Source: Actinomycetota bacterium (GTDB lineage Bacteria; Actinomycetota; Actinomycetes; S36-B12; CAIYMF01). Taken from it: a DNA stretch of 64,000 nucleotides. A program made the position numbers and the translations under genes. Of this stretch, positions 9,813-18,425 are shown piece by piece. The stretch is from NCBI GenBank assembly GCA_020161245.1, contig JAIUOK010000019.1, forward strand, positions 1 to 64,000. The letters run 5' to 3'. Positions within the stretch are counted from its first letter, which is position 1; each line of letters starts with the position of its first letter. The notes beneath the pieces were generated by a model that saw nothing but the letters and a program-made list of their open reading frames with translations, was not told the origin of the DNA and searched no databases.

Positions 9813-9818
9813 TACCCT
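9813..9818 (+). promoter_or_regulatory. -10 element upstream of tatA
   Basis: TACCCT in the context GGGTTACCCTGTGACC lies after the terminator hairpin and about 54 nt before the tatA GTG. It is a plausible -10 box for tatA-tatC; no clear -35 is seen. Confidence 0.4.
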
Positions 9819-9871
9819 GTGACCAGCGCCCTGGCAGCACGCCGGGCCCGTCGTACGAGTGAGGCAGCGTC

Positions 9872-10231
9872 GTGGGAGCCCTGTTCGAGAAGCCGGCCTT
9901 CTGGGTCCTCATCCTCATCGTGCTGCTGCTCTTCGGCGCCAAGCGCCTGCCCGACCTCGCCCGCGGCGTCGGCCGCTCGATGCGCATCTTCAAGGCCGAG
10001 ACCGACGGCCTCAAGAGCGACCTCAAGGAGGGCAAGGACGGCGACGACACCGCCGCCCCTCAGGTCGCTGCCGCCCCTCAGGCTGCTGCTGCCCCGGCCC
10101 CCGCCGTCGAGGCGCCGGCAGCGCCCGCGGTCGACCCGTCCGCGCCTCGCTACCTCGTCGACCCGATCACGGGCGAGAAGGTGCTCGCTCAGCCGGTGCA
10201 GCCGCCGGCCGACGGCACCCCCCGCGCCTGA
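9872..10231 (+). CDS. tatA: Sec-independent translocase subunit TatA
   Basis: This 119-residue protein has a short N-terminal membrane helix (residues 8-22, WVLILIVLLL), then the TatA hinge FGAKRLPDLARGVG and an amphipathic helix. The C-terminal half is an Ala/Pro-rich disordered tail. TatA oligomers form the passage for folded, twin-arginine substrates. The GTG start gives the canonical MGALFEKPAFW beginning. tatC follows after about 45 nt. Confidence 0.93.
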   Translation: MGALFEKPAFWVLILIVLLLFGAKRLPDLARGVGRSMRIFKAETDGLKSDLKEGKDGDDTAAPQVAAAPQAAAAPAPAVEAPAAPAVDPSAPRYLVDPITGEKVLAQPVQPPADGTPRA

Positions 10232-10276
10232 CCTGCTCGCCCGAGCGCGTGAGCCCTCGCCGTGGTGGCAGGTGAC

Positions 10277-11167
10277 GTGAGCGCCGGCGCGCCCTCCGGG
10301 CGCAAGCGCCGGCGCCGCGCCTCCAACCCCGAAGGCGCGATGACGCTCTTCGAGCATCTCAAGGAGTTCCAGGTCCGGCTGTTCCGGGCGGTGCTCGGTA
10401 TCGCCGCCGGATGCGTCGTCGGCTGGATCTTCTACGACCAGATCTTCGCGTTCATCCGCGCGCCGTTCGACCAGGTCGTCGAGGAGGCCAAGGCCAACGG
10501 CCAGGAGATCGTGCTCGCCATCTCCGGCGTCAGCGAGGCCTTCACCCTGCAGCTGCAGATCGTGCTGGTGTCGGGCCTGATCATCTCCCTGCCGATCTGG
10601 CTGTACCAGCTTTGGCGGTTCCTGGCGCCGGGCCTCAAGGGCAACGAGAAGCGCTGGGCCTACGGCTTCGTGGTCGCCGCGACGCCGCTGTTCCTCCTCG
10701 GCGCCTACATCGCCTACGTCGCGATGCCGCCGCTGCTCGACCTGCTGCTCGGCTTCACGCCCGAGAACGTCGCCAACATCATCAACGTGAGCACGTACCT
10801 GTCGTTCACGGTCCAGCTGATGGTGTTCTTCGGCATCGGCGCGCTGGTCCCGCTCATCTTCGTGATGCTCAACTTCGCCGGCCTGCTCAGCGGCGCCGCG
10901 CTCGTGCGCGCGTGGCGCTGGCTGCTCATCGGGTGCCTGACGTTCGCGGCCGTGGCCACCCCCTCGCCCGACCCGGTCAACATGTTCCTCGTGGCGCTGC
11001 CGTTCATGGGCATCGTGGCGGTGGCGGTCGGGATCATGCTCGCCAACGACGCGCGCCGGCTGCGACGCACCCGCAAGGTCGCGGTGGCCGACGACGTCGC
11101 GTCGCCGCTGGAGCCCGCGGCCGTCGACCCCGACGACCTGCGTCCGAGCCCGATCGACGAGCCCTGA
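10277..11167 (+). CDS. tatC: Sec-independent translocase subunit TatC
   Basis: This TatC of about 296 residues has six predicted membrane segments. The family motif MTLFEHLKEFQVRLFRA is at the N-terminus, and FLAPGLKGNEKRW plus the glutamate-containing region follow. TatC recognises the twin-arginine signal and recruits TatA. In-frame GTG codons occur at 10262 and 10277. The second is chosen because GGCAGG lies just before it, but the 5-residue difference is uncertain. A charged C-terminal tail of about 50 residues is typical of actinobacterial TatC. Confidence 0.93.
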   Translation: MSAGAPSGRKRRRRASNPEGAMTLFEHLKEFQVRLFRAVLGIAAGCVVGWIFYDQIFAFIRAPFDQVVEEAKANGQEIVLAISGVSEAFTLQLQIVLVSGLIISLPIWLYQLWRFLAPGLKGNEKRWAYGFVVAATPLFLLGAYIAYVAMPPLLDLLLGFTPENVANIINVSTYLSFTVQLMVFFGIGALVPLIFVMLNFAGLLSGAALVRAWRWLLIGCLTFAAVATPSPDPVNMFLVALPFMGIVAVAVGIMLANDARRLRRTRKVAVADDVASPLEPAAVDPDDLRPSPIDEP

Positions 11168-11210
11168 CCCCGGCCCGGCCCAACCGCGGGCGTGCCGCGC
11201 CCCGCGCCGC

Positions 11211-11216
11211 TAAGGT
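11211..11216 (+). promoter_or_regulatory. -10 element for the diacylglycerol-kinase-like gene, probably leaderless
   Basis: TAAGGT lies exactly 6 nt before the GTG at 11223, with no Shine-Dalgarno sequence. Confidence 0.5.
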
Positions 11217-11222
11217 CCGCCC

Positions 11223-12143
11223 GTGAGCCGTCGCGTCGTCCTGCTCGTCAACCCGACCTCCGGCAAGGGCCGGGCTGCGTCGGGCGCTCCCGTGGTCGGC
11301 GCGCGGCTGCGCGACCGCGGGCTCGACGTCGTCCAGGTGCAGGGCACCGACGCCGAGCACGCCATGAGCTCGCTGCGCGAGGCCCTCGAGACGCCCACGG
11401 ACGCCGTCGTGGCCTGCGGCGGCGACGGGACGGTGCACCTGGCCCTGCAGGTCGTCGCGGGCACCGAGGTGCCGCTCGGGGTGGTGCCGCTGGGCACCGG
11501 CAACGACACGGCGACCCTGCTCGGGATGCCCAAGGACCCCGCGGCGTGCGCGGCGATCATCGGCAGCGCCCTCGAGCAGGGGGCGCACCGCGTCGTGGAC
11601 GCCGGGCACGTCGTCTCGGCCGACGGCGTCGCCCGCTGGTTCCTCGCGGTCATGTCCAGCGGCTTCGACTCGATGGTCAACGAGCGCGCGAACACGATGA
11701 CCTGGCCCGGCGGCCAGGCCCGCTACCTGCGGGCGATCCTGGCCGAGCTGCGGTCGTTCCAGCCGGTGCCCTACACGATGGTGCTCGACGCCGGCAACGA
11801 TCAGGAGCACCGCCACGAGGGCCGGGGCATGCTCGTGGCGGTCGGCAACGGCACCCAGTACGGCGGCGGCATGAAGGTCTGCCCGGGCGCCCTCCTGGAC
11901 GATGGGCTGCTCTCGGTGACCTTCCTCGACGAGCTGCCCACGATGACCTTCCTGCGCGTCTTCCCGACGGTCTACAAGGGCACCCATGTCCAGCGACCCG
12001 AGGTGCACGAGCACATGGCCCGCACGGTGCGGCTCGAGGCGCCCGGCCAGGTGGCCTACGCCGACGGCGAGCGGATCGGCCCGCTGCCTGTCGAGGTGGA
12101 GGTCCGGCCCGGCGCCGTGCGCCTGCTGGCGCCGCTGGTCTAG
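11223..12143 (+). CDS. Diacylglycerol/lipid kinase (DagK family)
   Basis: This 306-residue cytosolic lipid kinase has the nucleotide-binding elements VNPTSGKGRA near residue 10, CGGDGTVH near residue 64 and PLGTGNDTA near residue 90. The C-terminal beta domain ends with YADGERIGPLPVEVEV. It should phosphorylate diacylglycerol or a related lipid with ATP. The GTG start fits the MSRRVVLLVNP beginning. The gene sits between tatC and the helicase. The exact lipid substrate cannot be read from the sequence. Confidence 0.88.
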   Translation: MSRRVVLLVNPTSGKGRAASGAPVVGARLRDRGLDVVQVQGTDAEHAMSSLREALETPTDAVVACGGDGTVHLALQVVAGTEVPLGVVPLGTGNDTATLLGMPKDPAACAAIIGSALEQGAHRVVDAGHVVSADGVARWFLAVMSSGFDSMVNERANTMTWPGGQARYLRAILAELRSFQPVPYTMVLDAGNDQEHRHEGRGMLVAVGNGTQYGGGMKVCPGALLDDGLLSVTFLDELPTMTFLRVFPTVYKGTHVQRPEVHEHMARTVRLEAPGQVAYADGERIGPLPVEVEVRPGAVRLLAPLV

Positions 12144-12197
12144 CCGGGGCGCCGCGACTCGGGGCGGCCAGGAGCGGCCACCTGCGCGCGGAGCCCT

Positions 12198-12203
12198 TAG
12201 TGT
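12198..12203 (+). promoter_or_regulatory. -10 element for the helY-like helicase, probably leaderless
   Basis: TAGTGT lies exactly 6 nt before the ATG at 12210; no Shine-Dalgarno sequence is present. Confidence 0.5.
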
Positions 12204-12209
12204 CGAGGC

Positions 12210-15008
12210 ATGGAACCGGGCACGCAGACCGAGCCCTCGCCTGCCGATCGCTACGCGGCGTCGCGCGACCGCGCGGCCGAGGAGCGCACCGCTCTGCACG
12301 AGTTCCGCGGGCTCTACGATTTCGAGCTCGACCCGTTCCAGATCGAGGCCTGCCGGGCGCTGGAGGGCGGCGCGGGGGTCCTGGTCGCCGCCCCGACCGG
12401 CGCCGGGAAGACGATCGTGGGCGAGTTCGCCGTCCATCTCGCGCTGCGCCACGGGCAGAAGTGCTTCTACACGGCGCCGATCAAGGCGCTGTCGAACCAG
12501 AAGTACCACGACCTCGTCCAGCGCTACGGCGCCGACAAGGTGGGCCTGCTCACCGGCGACAACTCGGTCAACGGCGAGGCGCCCGTCGTCGTGATGACGA
12601 CCGAGGTGCTCCGCAACATGATCTACGCCGGATCGCACACCCTCGAGGGCCTGTCGTACGTCGTCATGGACGAGGTGCACTACCTCGCCGACCGGTTCCG
12701 CGGAGCCGTGTGGGAGGAGGTGATCATCCACCTGCCCGAGCACGTGGCCGTGGTGGCGCTGTCGGCCACGGTGAGCAACGCCGAGGAGTTCGGCGAGTGG
12801 CTCACCGAGGTGCGCGGCGAGACCGCCATCGTGGTGGAGGAGCACCGGCCGGTGCCGCTCTGGCAGAACGTGATGGCCGGCGACCGCCTCTACGACCTGT
12901 TCGTCGACGACGAGCAGACGCGCGTCAACCCCGAGCTCGTGCGCCTGGCCCGCGAGGATGCACGCATCCAGAAGATGGCGCGGGAGACCAAGCGCGAGAA
13001 CGACTCCCGGGCAGTGGGCCCGCGGCCCCAGCGCGGCGGGCGCCGCCCCCGCAGCGCGCTGGTGCCGCTGCGCTTCGAGATGGTGGAGCGTCTCAACCGC
13101 GAGCGGCTGCTCCCTGCCATCACGTTCATCTTCAGCCGCGTCGGCTGCTCGACCGCCGTCGAGCAGTGCCTCGCCGCGGGCCTGCGGCTCACGTCCAACG
13201 ACGAGCGCCTGCAGATCCGCGCCATCGTCGAGGAGCGCTGCGCCGACCTGCCCCAGGAGGACCTCCTCGTCCTGGGCTACCTCGACTGGCTCGACGGCCT
13301 CGAGCGCGGCTTCGCCTCCCACCACGCCGGCATGCTGCCGACCTTCAAGGAGACGGTGGAGGAGCTGTTCCAGAAGGGCCTGGTCAAGATGGTCTTCGCG
13401 ACCGAGACCCTGGCCCTCGGCATCAACATGCCGGCCAAGAGCGTGGTGCTCGAGAAGCTGGTGAAGTGGAACGGCGAGAGCCACGCCGACGTGACGCCGG
13501 GGGAGTACACCCAGCTCACCGGTCGCGCGGGGCGCCGCGGCATCGACATCGAGGGCAACGCCGTCGTCGTCTGGCACCAGGGCTTCGACCCCACGGCGCT
13601 CGCGGGTCTGGCCTCGACCCGCACGTATCCGCTGCGGTCGTCGTTCAAGCCGTCGTACAACATGGCGGTCAACCTCGTCGGGTCCGTGGGCCATCACGCC
13701 GCCCGCGAGCTGCTCGAGACCTCGTTCGCGCAGTTCCAGGCCGACCGTGCCGTGGTCGGGCTCGCGCGGCAGGTGCGCAAGCAGGAGGACGCCCTCGAGG
13801 GCTACCGCGAGGCCATGACCTGCCACCTCGGGGACTTCGCCGAGTACGCCGACCTGCGCCGCCAGCTGACCGACCGCGAGAAGGAGCTCTCCCGCGACGG
13901 GGCCATGCGCCGGCGCAACGCAGCCGCGGAGTCGTTGGCGAAGCTCAAGCCGGGCGACATCGTCGTCGTGCCCTCGGGGCGGCGATCCGGTGTGGCGGTC
14001 GTCCTCGACCCGGGCCTCACCGAGCGCGACGAGCCGCGCCCGACGGTGCTCACCCTCGACCGCCAGGTGAAGCGGCTGTCCGTCGTCGACTTCCCGGCGC
14101 CGGTGGAGCCGCTCGAGCGGATCCGCATCCCGAAGCTGTTCAACCCGCGCTCCGCCAACAGCCGGCGCGACCTCGCGAACCGGCTGCGCGACGTGGCCGG
14201 CGACGTCCGGGTCGACCGCCCGCGCAAGCAGCGCGGGGCCGACTCCGCCGACGACGCCCGGGTGAACGAGCTGCGCCGCCTCATCCGCCAGCACCCGTGC
14301 CACGGCTGCGACGAGCGCGAGGTGCACGCGCGCTGGGCCGAGCGCTACCAGCGCCTGCAGCGCGAGACGCGCGGGCTCGAGCGGCGCGTCGAGAACCGCA
14401 CCAACTCGATCGCCAAGCAGTTCGACCGTGTCTGCGCGATCCTGGCGCACCTCGGCTACCTGACCAGCGACGACGACGAGGCCCAGGTCACCGACGCAGG
14501 CCGGATGCTGCAGCGGCTCTACAACGACATGGACCTCGTGGCGGCCGAGTGCCTGCGGCAGGGGCTGTGGTCGGGCCTCACGGCGGCCGAGCTCGCGGCC
14601 TGCGCGTCCGTCCTGGTGTTCGAGGCCCGCCAGGCCGACGACGCCGTGCCGCCGCGCCTTCCGCAGGGCCGGGTCCGCGAGGTGCTCGCCGAGACGGTGA
14701 AGCTCTGGGGCGAGCTCAGCCACCTCGAGGCCGAGGAGCACCTGCAGTACCTCCGCGAGCCCGACCTCGGCTTCGCCTGGGCGGCCTACCGCTGGGCGTC
14801 GGGGCACCGGCTCGAGAGCGTGCTGCGCGACGCCGACCTGCAGGCCGGCGACTTCGTCCGCTGGTGCAAGCAGCTCGCCGACCTGCTCGGCCAGATCGCC
14901 GACGCGGCGGGCTCCCACCCCACACCGGACGGCGCCGCGCTGTCGCGCACGGCCCGCGACGCCGTCGACGCCGTCAAGCGCGGCGTCGTCTCGTTCACCA
15001 GCGTCTGA
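12210..15008 (+). CDS. helY: Ski2/Mtr4-type DEVH-box RNA helicase (HelY-like)
   Basis: This 932-residue superfamily 2 helicase has Q-type FELDPFQIEA, Walker A APTGAGKT (near residue 63), DEVH (DEVHYLADR), SATVSN and motif VI QLTGRAGRRG. The C-terminal half contains the DSHCT domain (LAHLGYLTSDDDEAQV, AAELAACASVLVFE). Relatives unwind structured RNA; in mycobacteria the orthologue is HelY. The length fits the family (about 900). A long antisense frame covers nearly the same stretch but has no homology and reflects GC bias. Confidence 0.92.
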   Translation: MEPGTQTEPSPADRYAASRDRAAEERTALHEFRGLYDFELDPFQIEACRALEGGAGVLVAAPTGAGKTIVGEFAVHLALRHGQKCFYTAPIKALSNQKYHDLVQRYGADKVGLLTGDNSVNGEAPVVVMTTEVLRNMIYAGSHTLEGLSYVVMDEVHYLADRFRGAVWEEVIIHLPEHVAVVALSATVSNAEEFGEWLTEVRGETAIVVEEHRPVPLWQNVMAGDRLYDLFVDDEQTRVNPELVRLAREDARIQKMARETKRENDSRAVGPRPQRGGRRPRSALVPLRFEMVERLNRERLLPAITFIFSRVGCSTAVEQCLAAGLRLTSNDERLQIRAIVEERCADLPQEDLLVLGYLDWLDGLERGFASHHAGMLPTFKETVEELFQKGLVKMVFATETLALGINMPAKSVVLEKLVKWNGESHADVTPGEYTQLTGRAGRRGIDIEGNAVVVWHQGFDPTALAGLASTRTYPLRSSFKPSYNMAVNLVGSVGHHAARELLETSFAQFQADRAVVGLARQVRKQEDALEGYREAMTCHLGDFAEYADLRRQLTDREKELSRDGAMRRRNAAAESLAKLKPGDIVVVPSGRRSGVAVVLDPGLTERDEPRPTVLTLDRQVKRLSVVDFPAPVEPLERIRIPKLFNPRSANSRRDLANRLRDVAGDVRVDRPRKQRGADSADDARVNELRRLIRQHPCHGCDEREVHARWAERYQRLQRETRGLERRVENRTNSIAKQFDRVCAILAHLGYLTSDDDEAQVTDAGRMLQRLYNDMDLVAAECLRQGLWSGLTAAELAACASVLVFEARQADDAVPPRLPQGRVREVLAETVKLWGELSHLEAEEHLQYLREPDLGFAWAAYRWASGHRLESVLRDADLQAGDFVRWCKQLADLLGQIADAAGSHPTPDGAALSRTARDAVDAVKRGVVSFTSV

Positions 15009-15040
15009 CCCGAGGGCCCTTGCTCGAGCGGCAGCGCGAG

Positions 15041-15070
15041 TGTTCGGTTTCAGCCGCCTGAAACCGAACA
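15041..15070 (+). repeat. Perfect 13-bp palindrome with 4-nt loop after the helicase
   Basis: Arms TGTTCGGTTTCAG (15041-15053) and its complement (15058-15070) flank CCGC. The arms are much richer in A/T than the surroundings and there is no T-run. It may terminate helY transcription or be a REP-like dispersed element; only one copy is in this window. Confidence 0.9.
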
Positions 15071-15221
15071 GTGAGGCTGTTACTCGACCCCTGGCCGGGT
15101 CACGGGTGCGTCACGGGACGGCGTCGGGGGAACCGGGCGGCGACGCTGCGGCGTCGGACCGGCGAGACTTCCTGCAGTGCCGCACCCGCGGCCCGGCCCG
15201 ACCGCCCGACGAGGGGACCGC

Positions 15222-16211
15222 ATGCACCGCGACGCCGAGCGCCGCCGCGCCCACCGCGGTGTCACGGGGCGGGCCGCCCGCGGGGTGACCGGCTGGCTGG
15301 CCGCTGTGCTGGCCGTGACCGGCCTCGCGCTGGCCGGCTGCGCCGACGCCCCGGACGGTCGGGGCGGCGGCCCGGCGCCGGTGCCCAGCGATCTCGCCGC
15401 CGCCCGCGCTGCCTGGGCCGCGAGCGGAGCCTCGGGCGAGTACCAGCTCCAGGTGGTCACGGCCTGCTTCTGCTCCCCGATCGCGGTCACCTCGACCGTC
15501 CGCGACGGCCAGGTCGTCGACCGCGACGCCTACCCGGTCCCTGAGGCCGGCGGCGGGGGCGGCACCGTCGACGCCGGGCTCGCGCGGTCGGTGCCGGCCA
15601 CGGTCGAGGCCCTCTTCGACGTCATCGAGGAGCAGTCCGGCGCTGCGGCGCAGAGCGTCACCTACAGCCGCGAGGGCGTGCCGGTGGCGATGTGGTTCGA
15701 CCCGGTCGAGAACGCGGTCGACGAGGAGTTCGGCTACGCCGTGACGCTGCACTCCGCCGCCGGCGGCTCGGTGCCGGCCGACGACGGCGTCTGGACGAAG
15801 GCAGAGCTGCCCGACGGCACGGCCTTCCCGGCCGACCTGCCCGTCACGGGCCACGGCAACGTGCAGGCCGTCCTCGTCGACGGGCGGATCTACCTCGGGC
15901 TCTGGGGCTCCTCGAGCTGCCCGGACGTGCCCCGCGGACTCGGGGCCACCGTGCGGGACGAGGGCGGCGCCCAGGTGGTGCGCGTCTTCGTCGAGGTGGA
16001 CGCCACCCAGCCCGACCGCCGCGCCTGCACGGCCGACTACGGGCCCACCGTGTATGCCGCCGCGCTTCCGTCCGAGGCCGCCACCACGGTCGGCGGCAGC
16101 GGGCCGGGTGCCCAGCCGGGCCTGCCCGTCGTCGTCACGACCGCCACGGGGACGCGCGACGCCACAGGCATCACCGTGGCCGCCGTCCAGGCCGCAGGGG
16201 CGCGCCCGTGA
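15222..16211 (+). CDS. Secreted lipoprotein with DUF6174-like segment
   Basis: This 329-residue protein has a lipoprotein signal ending in LALAGC (Cys40 from the chosen ATG). GAGGGG lies 6 nt before this ATG, favouring it over an upstream frame. Residues about 60-180 (AARAAWAASGASGEYQLQ, CFCSPIAVTSTVRDGQVV) resemble the DUF6174 family, small extracytoplasmic domains with a Cys pair. The C-terminal 150 residues have no family I recognise. It precedes another lipoprotein on the same strand (68 bp gap). Function unknown. Confidence 0.75.
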   Translation: MHRDAERRRAHRGVTGRAARGVTGWLAAVLAVTGLALAGCADAPDGRGGGPAPVPSDLAAARAAWAASGASGEYQLQVVTACFCSPIAVTSTVRDGQVVDRDAYPVPEAGGGGGTVDAGLARSVPATVEALFDVIEEQSGAAAQSVTYSREGVPVAMWFDPVENAVDEEFGYAVTLHSAAGGSVPADDGVWTKAELPDGTAFPADLPVTGHGNVQAVLVDGRIYLGLWGSSSCPDVPRGLGATVRDEGGAQVVRVFVEVDATQPDRRACTADYGPTVYAAALPSEAATTVGGSGPGAQPGLPVVVTTATGTRDATGITVAAVQAAGARP

Positions 16212-16279
16212 CCCGGGGCCCGGATTCGGGCCCGCCCGGCCGCGGCAGGTACCGTGCCGGGGACATCCAGGAGGAACGC

Positions 16280-16948
16280 GTGCGCACCACCCGTGCCGGC
16301 ATCGCCGTCACCGGCCTCGCGGCCGCCCTGCTGCTCGCCGCGTGCGGCGGCGGCTCGACCGCCGACCCGACCGCGTCCGCGTCGACGTCGTCGCCCGCGC
16401 CGTCCGCGTCGGCCACCGGCTCCGGCACGGCCTCGCCGGAGCCGTCGATCACGCTGAAGTCCTTCGAGGTACTGCCCGAGTCGGTGCTGCCGAAGGTCCC
16501 GAACTTCGCGTGGGTCGCGGCCGACGGCCAGGACGACCAGGTGCTCGCGCAGGGGCAGCAGCCGTCGGTGAACCTGGCGTTCTCCGGGGCGCTGGCCCGC
16601 CAGATGCTCTACTCCGGCCAGGAGGTCGGCGGCGTCCAGGTGTGGCGGTTCCGCGACGACACCCCGGTGAGCGGCCAGGTGCAGCTGCTCCAGTACATGG
16701 TGGGCGGCTTCGGGGGGCAGGGCACCACGCCGGTCACCGGCACGCTCAACGGCGTACCGGTGGTGCAGGTGGAGAAGGCGCGCGGCTCCAACGTCACCGG
16801 GGTCGGGTTCCTCACCGGCACCGACATGGTGCTGGTGTGGTCGCAGGCGGGCACGAAGGCCGCGCAGAGCCTCGCCGTCGCCTACCTCGGCGCGGCCGGC
16901 GTCAAGGGCGTCGTGCCCGAGGACTCGCCGTCGCCCTCCGCGTCCTGA
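16280..16948 (+). CDS. Secreted lipoprotein, unknown function
   Basis: This 222-residue lipoprotein has lipobox LLLAAC with Cys22, a Ser/Thr/Pro/Ala linker to about residue 55, then a beta-rich domain with no motif I recognise. The GTG at 16280 is set by a perfect AGGAGG (16269-16274) 5 nt upstream. The open frame extends further 5', but that part is antisense-like composition over the previous gene. It ends 7 bp from the convergent exonuclease gene. Confidence 0.8.
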   Translation: MRTTRAGIAVTGLAAALLLAACGGGSTADPTASASTSSPAPSASATGSGTASPEPSITLKSFEVLPESVLPKVPNFAWVAADGQDDQVLAQGQQPSVNLAFSGALARQMLYSGQEVGGVQVWRFRDDTPVSGQVQLLQYMVGGFGGQGTTPVTGTLNGVPVVQVEKARGSNVTGVGFLTGTDMVLVWSQAGTKAAQSLAVAYLGAAGVKGVVPEDSPSPSAS

Positions 16949-16954
16949 CGCGTC

Positions 16955-17887
16955 CTAGGCAGACGCCTGCTGCAGGGCGCCCAGCACGCGGTTGATCGAC
17001 GACCGCAGGCCCCAGCGGTCGCTCAGGTGCAGCAGCGCCTCGGGGTCGACGGGCTCGGCCGCGATGCGGTCGTCGTACTCGGGCACGGGCGCGTCATGGG
17101 CGACCTGCACCACGAGCGGCGCCACCGCGAGGTAGTCGGAGGCCGCCAGGATCTTGTCGTGGATGCCCGACCGCACCTGCGGGTCGCGGGCCCGCGCCGC
17201 TGCGATCACGGCGTCCAGCGAGCCGTAGATGCTCACCAGCGACGCCGCCGTCTTCTCGCCCACGCCGGGCACGCCCGGGAGGCCGTCGGAGGGGTCGCCG
17301 CGCAGCGCGGCGAAGTCGGCGTAGGACCGCCCGGGGATGCCGTACTTCGCGGCTACGGCGGCCTCGGTGTAGATGTCCGGCCGTCCGACGCCGCCCTTGG
17401 CGGTGTAGATGATGCGTACGCCGCGCTCATCGTCGACGAGCTGGAACAGGTCGCGGTCGCCGGTGACGACGTCGACCGGCACCTCGGCCCGGACCGCCAG
17501 CGTCCCGATGACGTCGTCGGCCTCGTAGCCGGGCGACCCGATGCGCGGGATCCCGATCGCCGCGAGGACGTCGGCGATGATCGGCACCTGCGGCTCGAGG
17601 GTGTCGGGAACCTCTTCGGCGTTGACCGACGGGTCTGCGACGCGGTGGGCCTTGTACGACGGGATCGCCGCGACGCGGAACTCCGGCCGCCAGTCGTCGT
17701 CCCAGCACGCCACCAGGCGCGTGGGCCCGTGATCGGTGACCAGCCGCGCGATGGAGTCGAGGAACCCGCGCACCGCGTTGACGGGAGTGCCGTCGGGCGC
17801 GACGACGTCCTCCTTCACGCCGTAGAACGCACGGAAGTACAGGGACGCGGAGTCGAGCAGCATGAGCTTCTCGGGACGGTCGGCCAC
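16955..17887 (-). CDS. 5'-3' exonuclease (FEN/Pol I N-terminal type)
   Basis: This 310-residue stand-alone flap-nuclease homologue has the acidic catalytic set spread over MLLDSASLYFRAFYG, ACWDD, YEADDVIGTLA and VTGDRDLFQLV. The H3TH motif LPGVPGVGEKTAASL follows. It should remove 5' flaps or RNA primers, complementing the Pol I exonuclease domain. The GTG at 17887 is chosen because TACGGT lies exactly 6 nt upstream on the minus strand, the leaderless spacing seen elsewhere. A longer in-frame extension exists but lacks support. Confidence 0.93.
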   Translation of the reverse strand: MADRPEKLMLLDSASLYFRAFYGVKEDVVAPDGTPVNAVRGFLDSIARLVTDHGPTRLVACWDDDWRPEFRVAAIPSYKAHRVADPSVNAEEVPDTLEPQVPIIADVLAAIGIPRIGSPGYEADDVIGTLAVRAEVPVDVVTGDRDLFQLVDDERGVRIIYTAKGGVGRPDIYTEAAVAAKYGIPGRSYADFAALRGDPSDGLPGVPGVGEKTAASLVSIYGSLDAVIAAARARDPQVRSGIHDKILAASDYLAVAPLVVQVAHDAPVPEYDDRIAAEPVDPEALLHLSDRWGLRSSINRVLGALQQASA

Positions 17888-17973
17888 AGGAGCACCGTAA
17901 CGAAGCGTCCCGACCGGCGAGCCGCGTCCGGAACGGCTCGCGGCGCCTCGCAGGCCGGGTGCACCATGTGCCG

Positions 17974-18342
17974 ATGGATGCAGCGCTGGCGCAGGCATGG
18001 GCGGCGGCCGTCGCCGCCAAGGACTGGGCGGCGGTCGCCGACCTGGTCGCTGACGACATCGACTTCCGCGGCATGACGCCGGGTCGGATCTGGGAGGCCT
18101 CGGACCCGGACGGCGTCGTGGACATCCTCGGCCAGTGGTTCGAGCCGACCGACCACGTCGAGGCGGTCGACGCCGTGGAGACGGACGCGTTCGCCGACCG
18201 GCAGCGCTCCGGCTACCGGCTGCAGGTGCGCAACGGCGACGGCCTGCACCTGGTGGAGCAGCAGGCCTACCTGGGGGAGAGGGACGGCCGGATCGCCTGG
18301 GCCCGCGTCGTCTGCTCCGGGTTCCGCCCCGTCGAGGGCTGA
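17974..18342 (+). CDS. SnoaL-like/NTF2-fold protein
   Basis: This protein of about 122 residues begins with the helix DAALAQAWAAAVAAKDWAAVADLVADDIDFRG, a typical NTF2-fold opening, and alternates helix and strand with WFEP and RVVCSGFRP at the end. Such folds serve as small-molecule enzymes or as binding domains. There is no catalytic signature to choose between them. A GTG 15 nt upstream is an alternative start. It is divergent from the exonuclease, whose start lies 86 bp away. Confidence 0.7.
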   Translation: MDAALAQAWAAAVAAKDWAAVADLVADDIDFRGMTPGRIWEASDPDGVVDILGQWFEPTDHVEAVDAVETDAFADRQRSGYRLQVRNGDGLHLVEQQAYLGERDGRIAWARVVCSGFRPVEG

Positions 18343-18413
18343 CCCTCCAGCGCCGCGTCGTCCGGCATGACGGCGCCGTCCCGCGGATGGCTGGCGCGGA
18401 CGGCGTCGCGGCG

Positions 18414-18419
18414 TAGGGT
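18414..18419 (+). promoter_or_regulatory. -10 element for the M24 peptidase gene, probably leaderless
   Basis: TAGGGT lies exactly 6 nt before the GTG at 18426. Confidence 0.55.
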
Positions 18420-18425
18420 CCTGCC

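Noticed and set aside
9789-10280. Plus-strand frames overlapping tatA
   Set aside because: They give Ser/Arg/Pro-rich translation with no motif, while the tatA frame carries the clear TatA signature.
11034-14918. Very long minus-strand open frame (about 1290 codons) opposite dagK/helY
   Set aside because: It has low-complexity Arg/Ala/Gly/His-rich translation, no motif and full overlap with two well-supported genes. Such frames are expected at this GC content.
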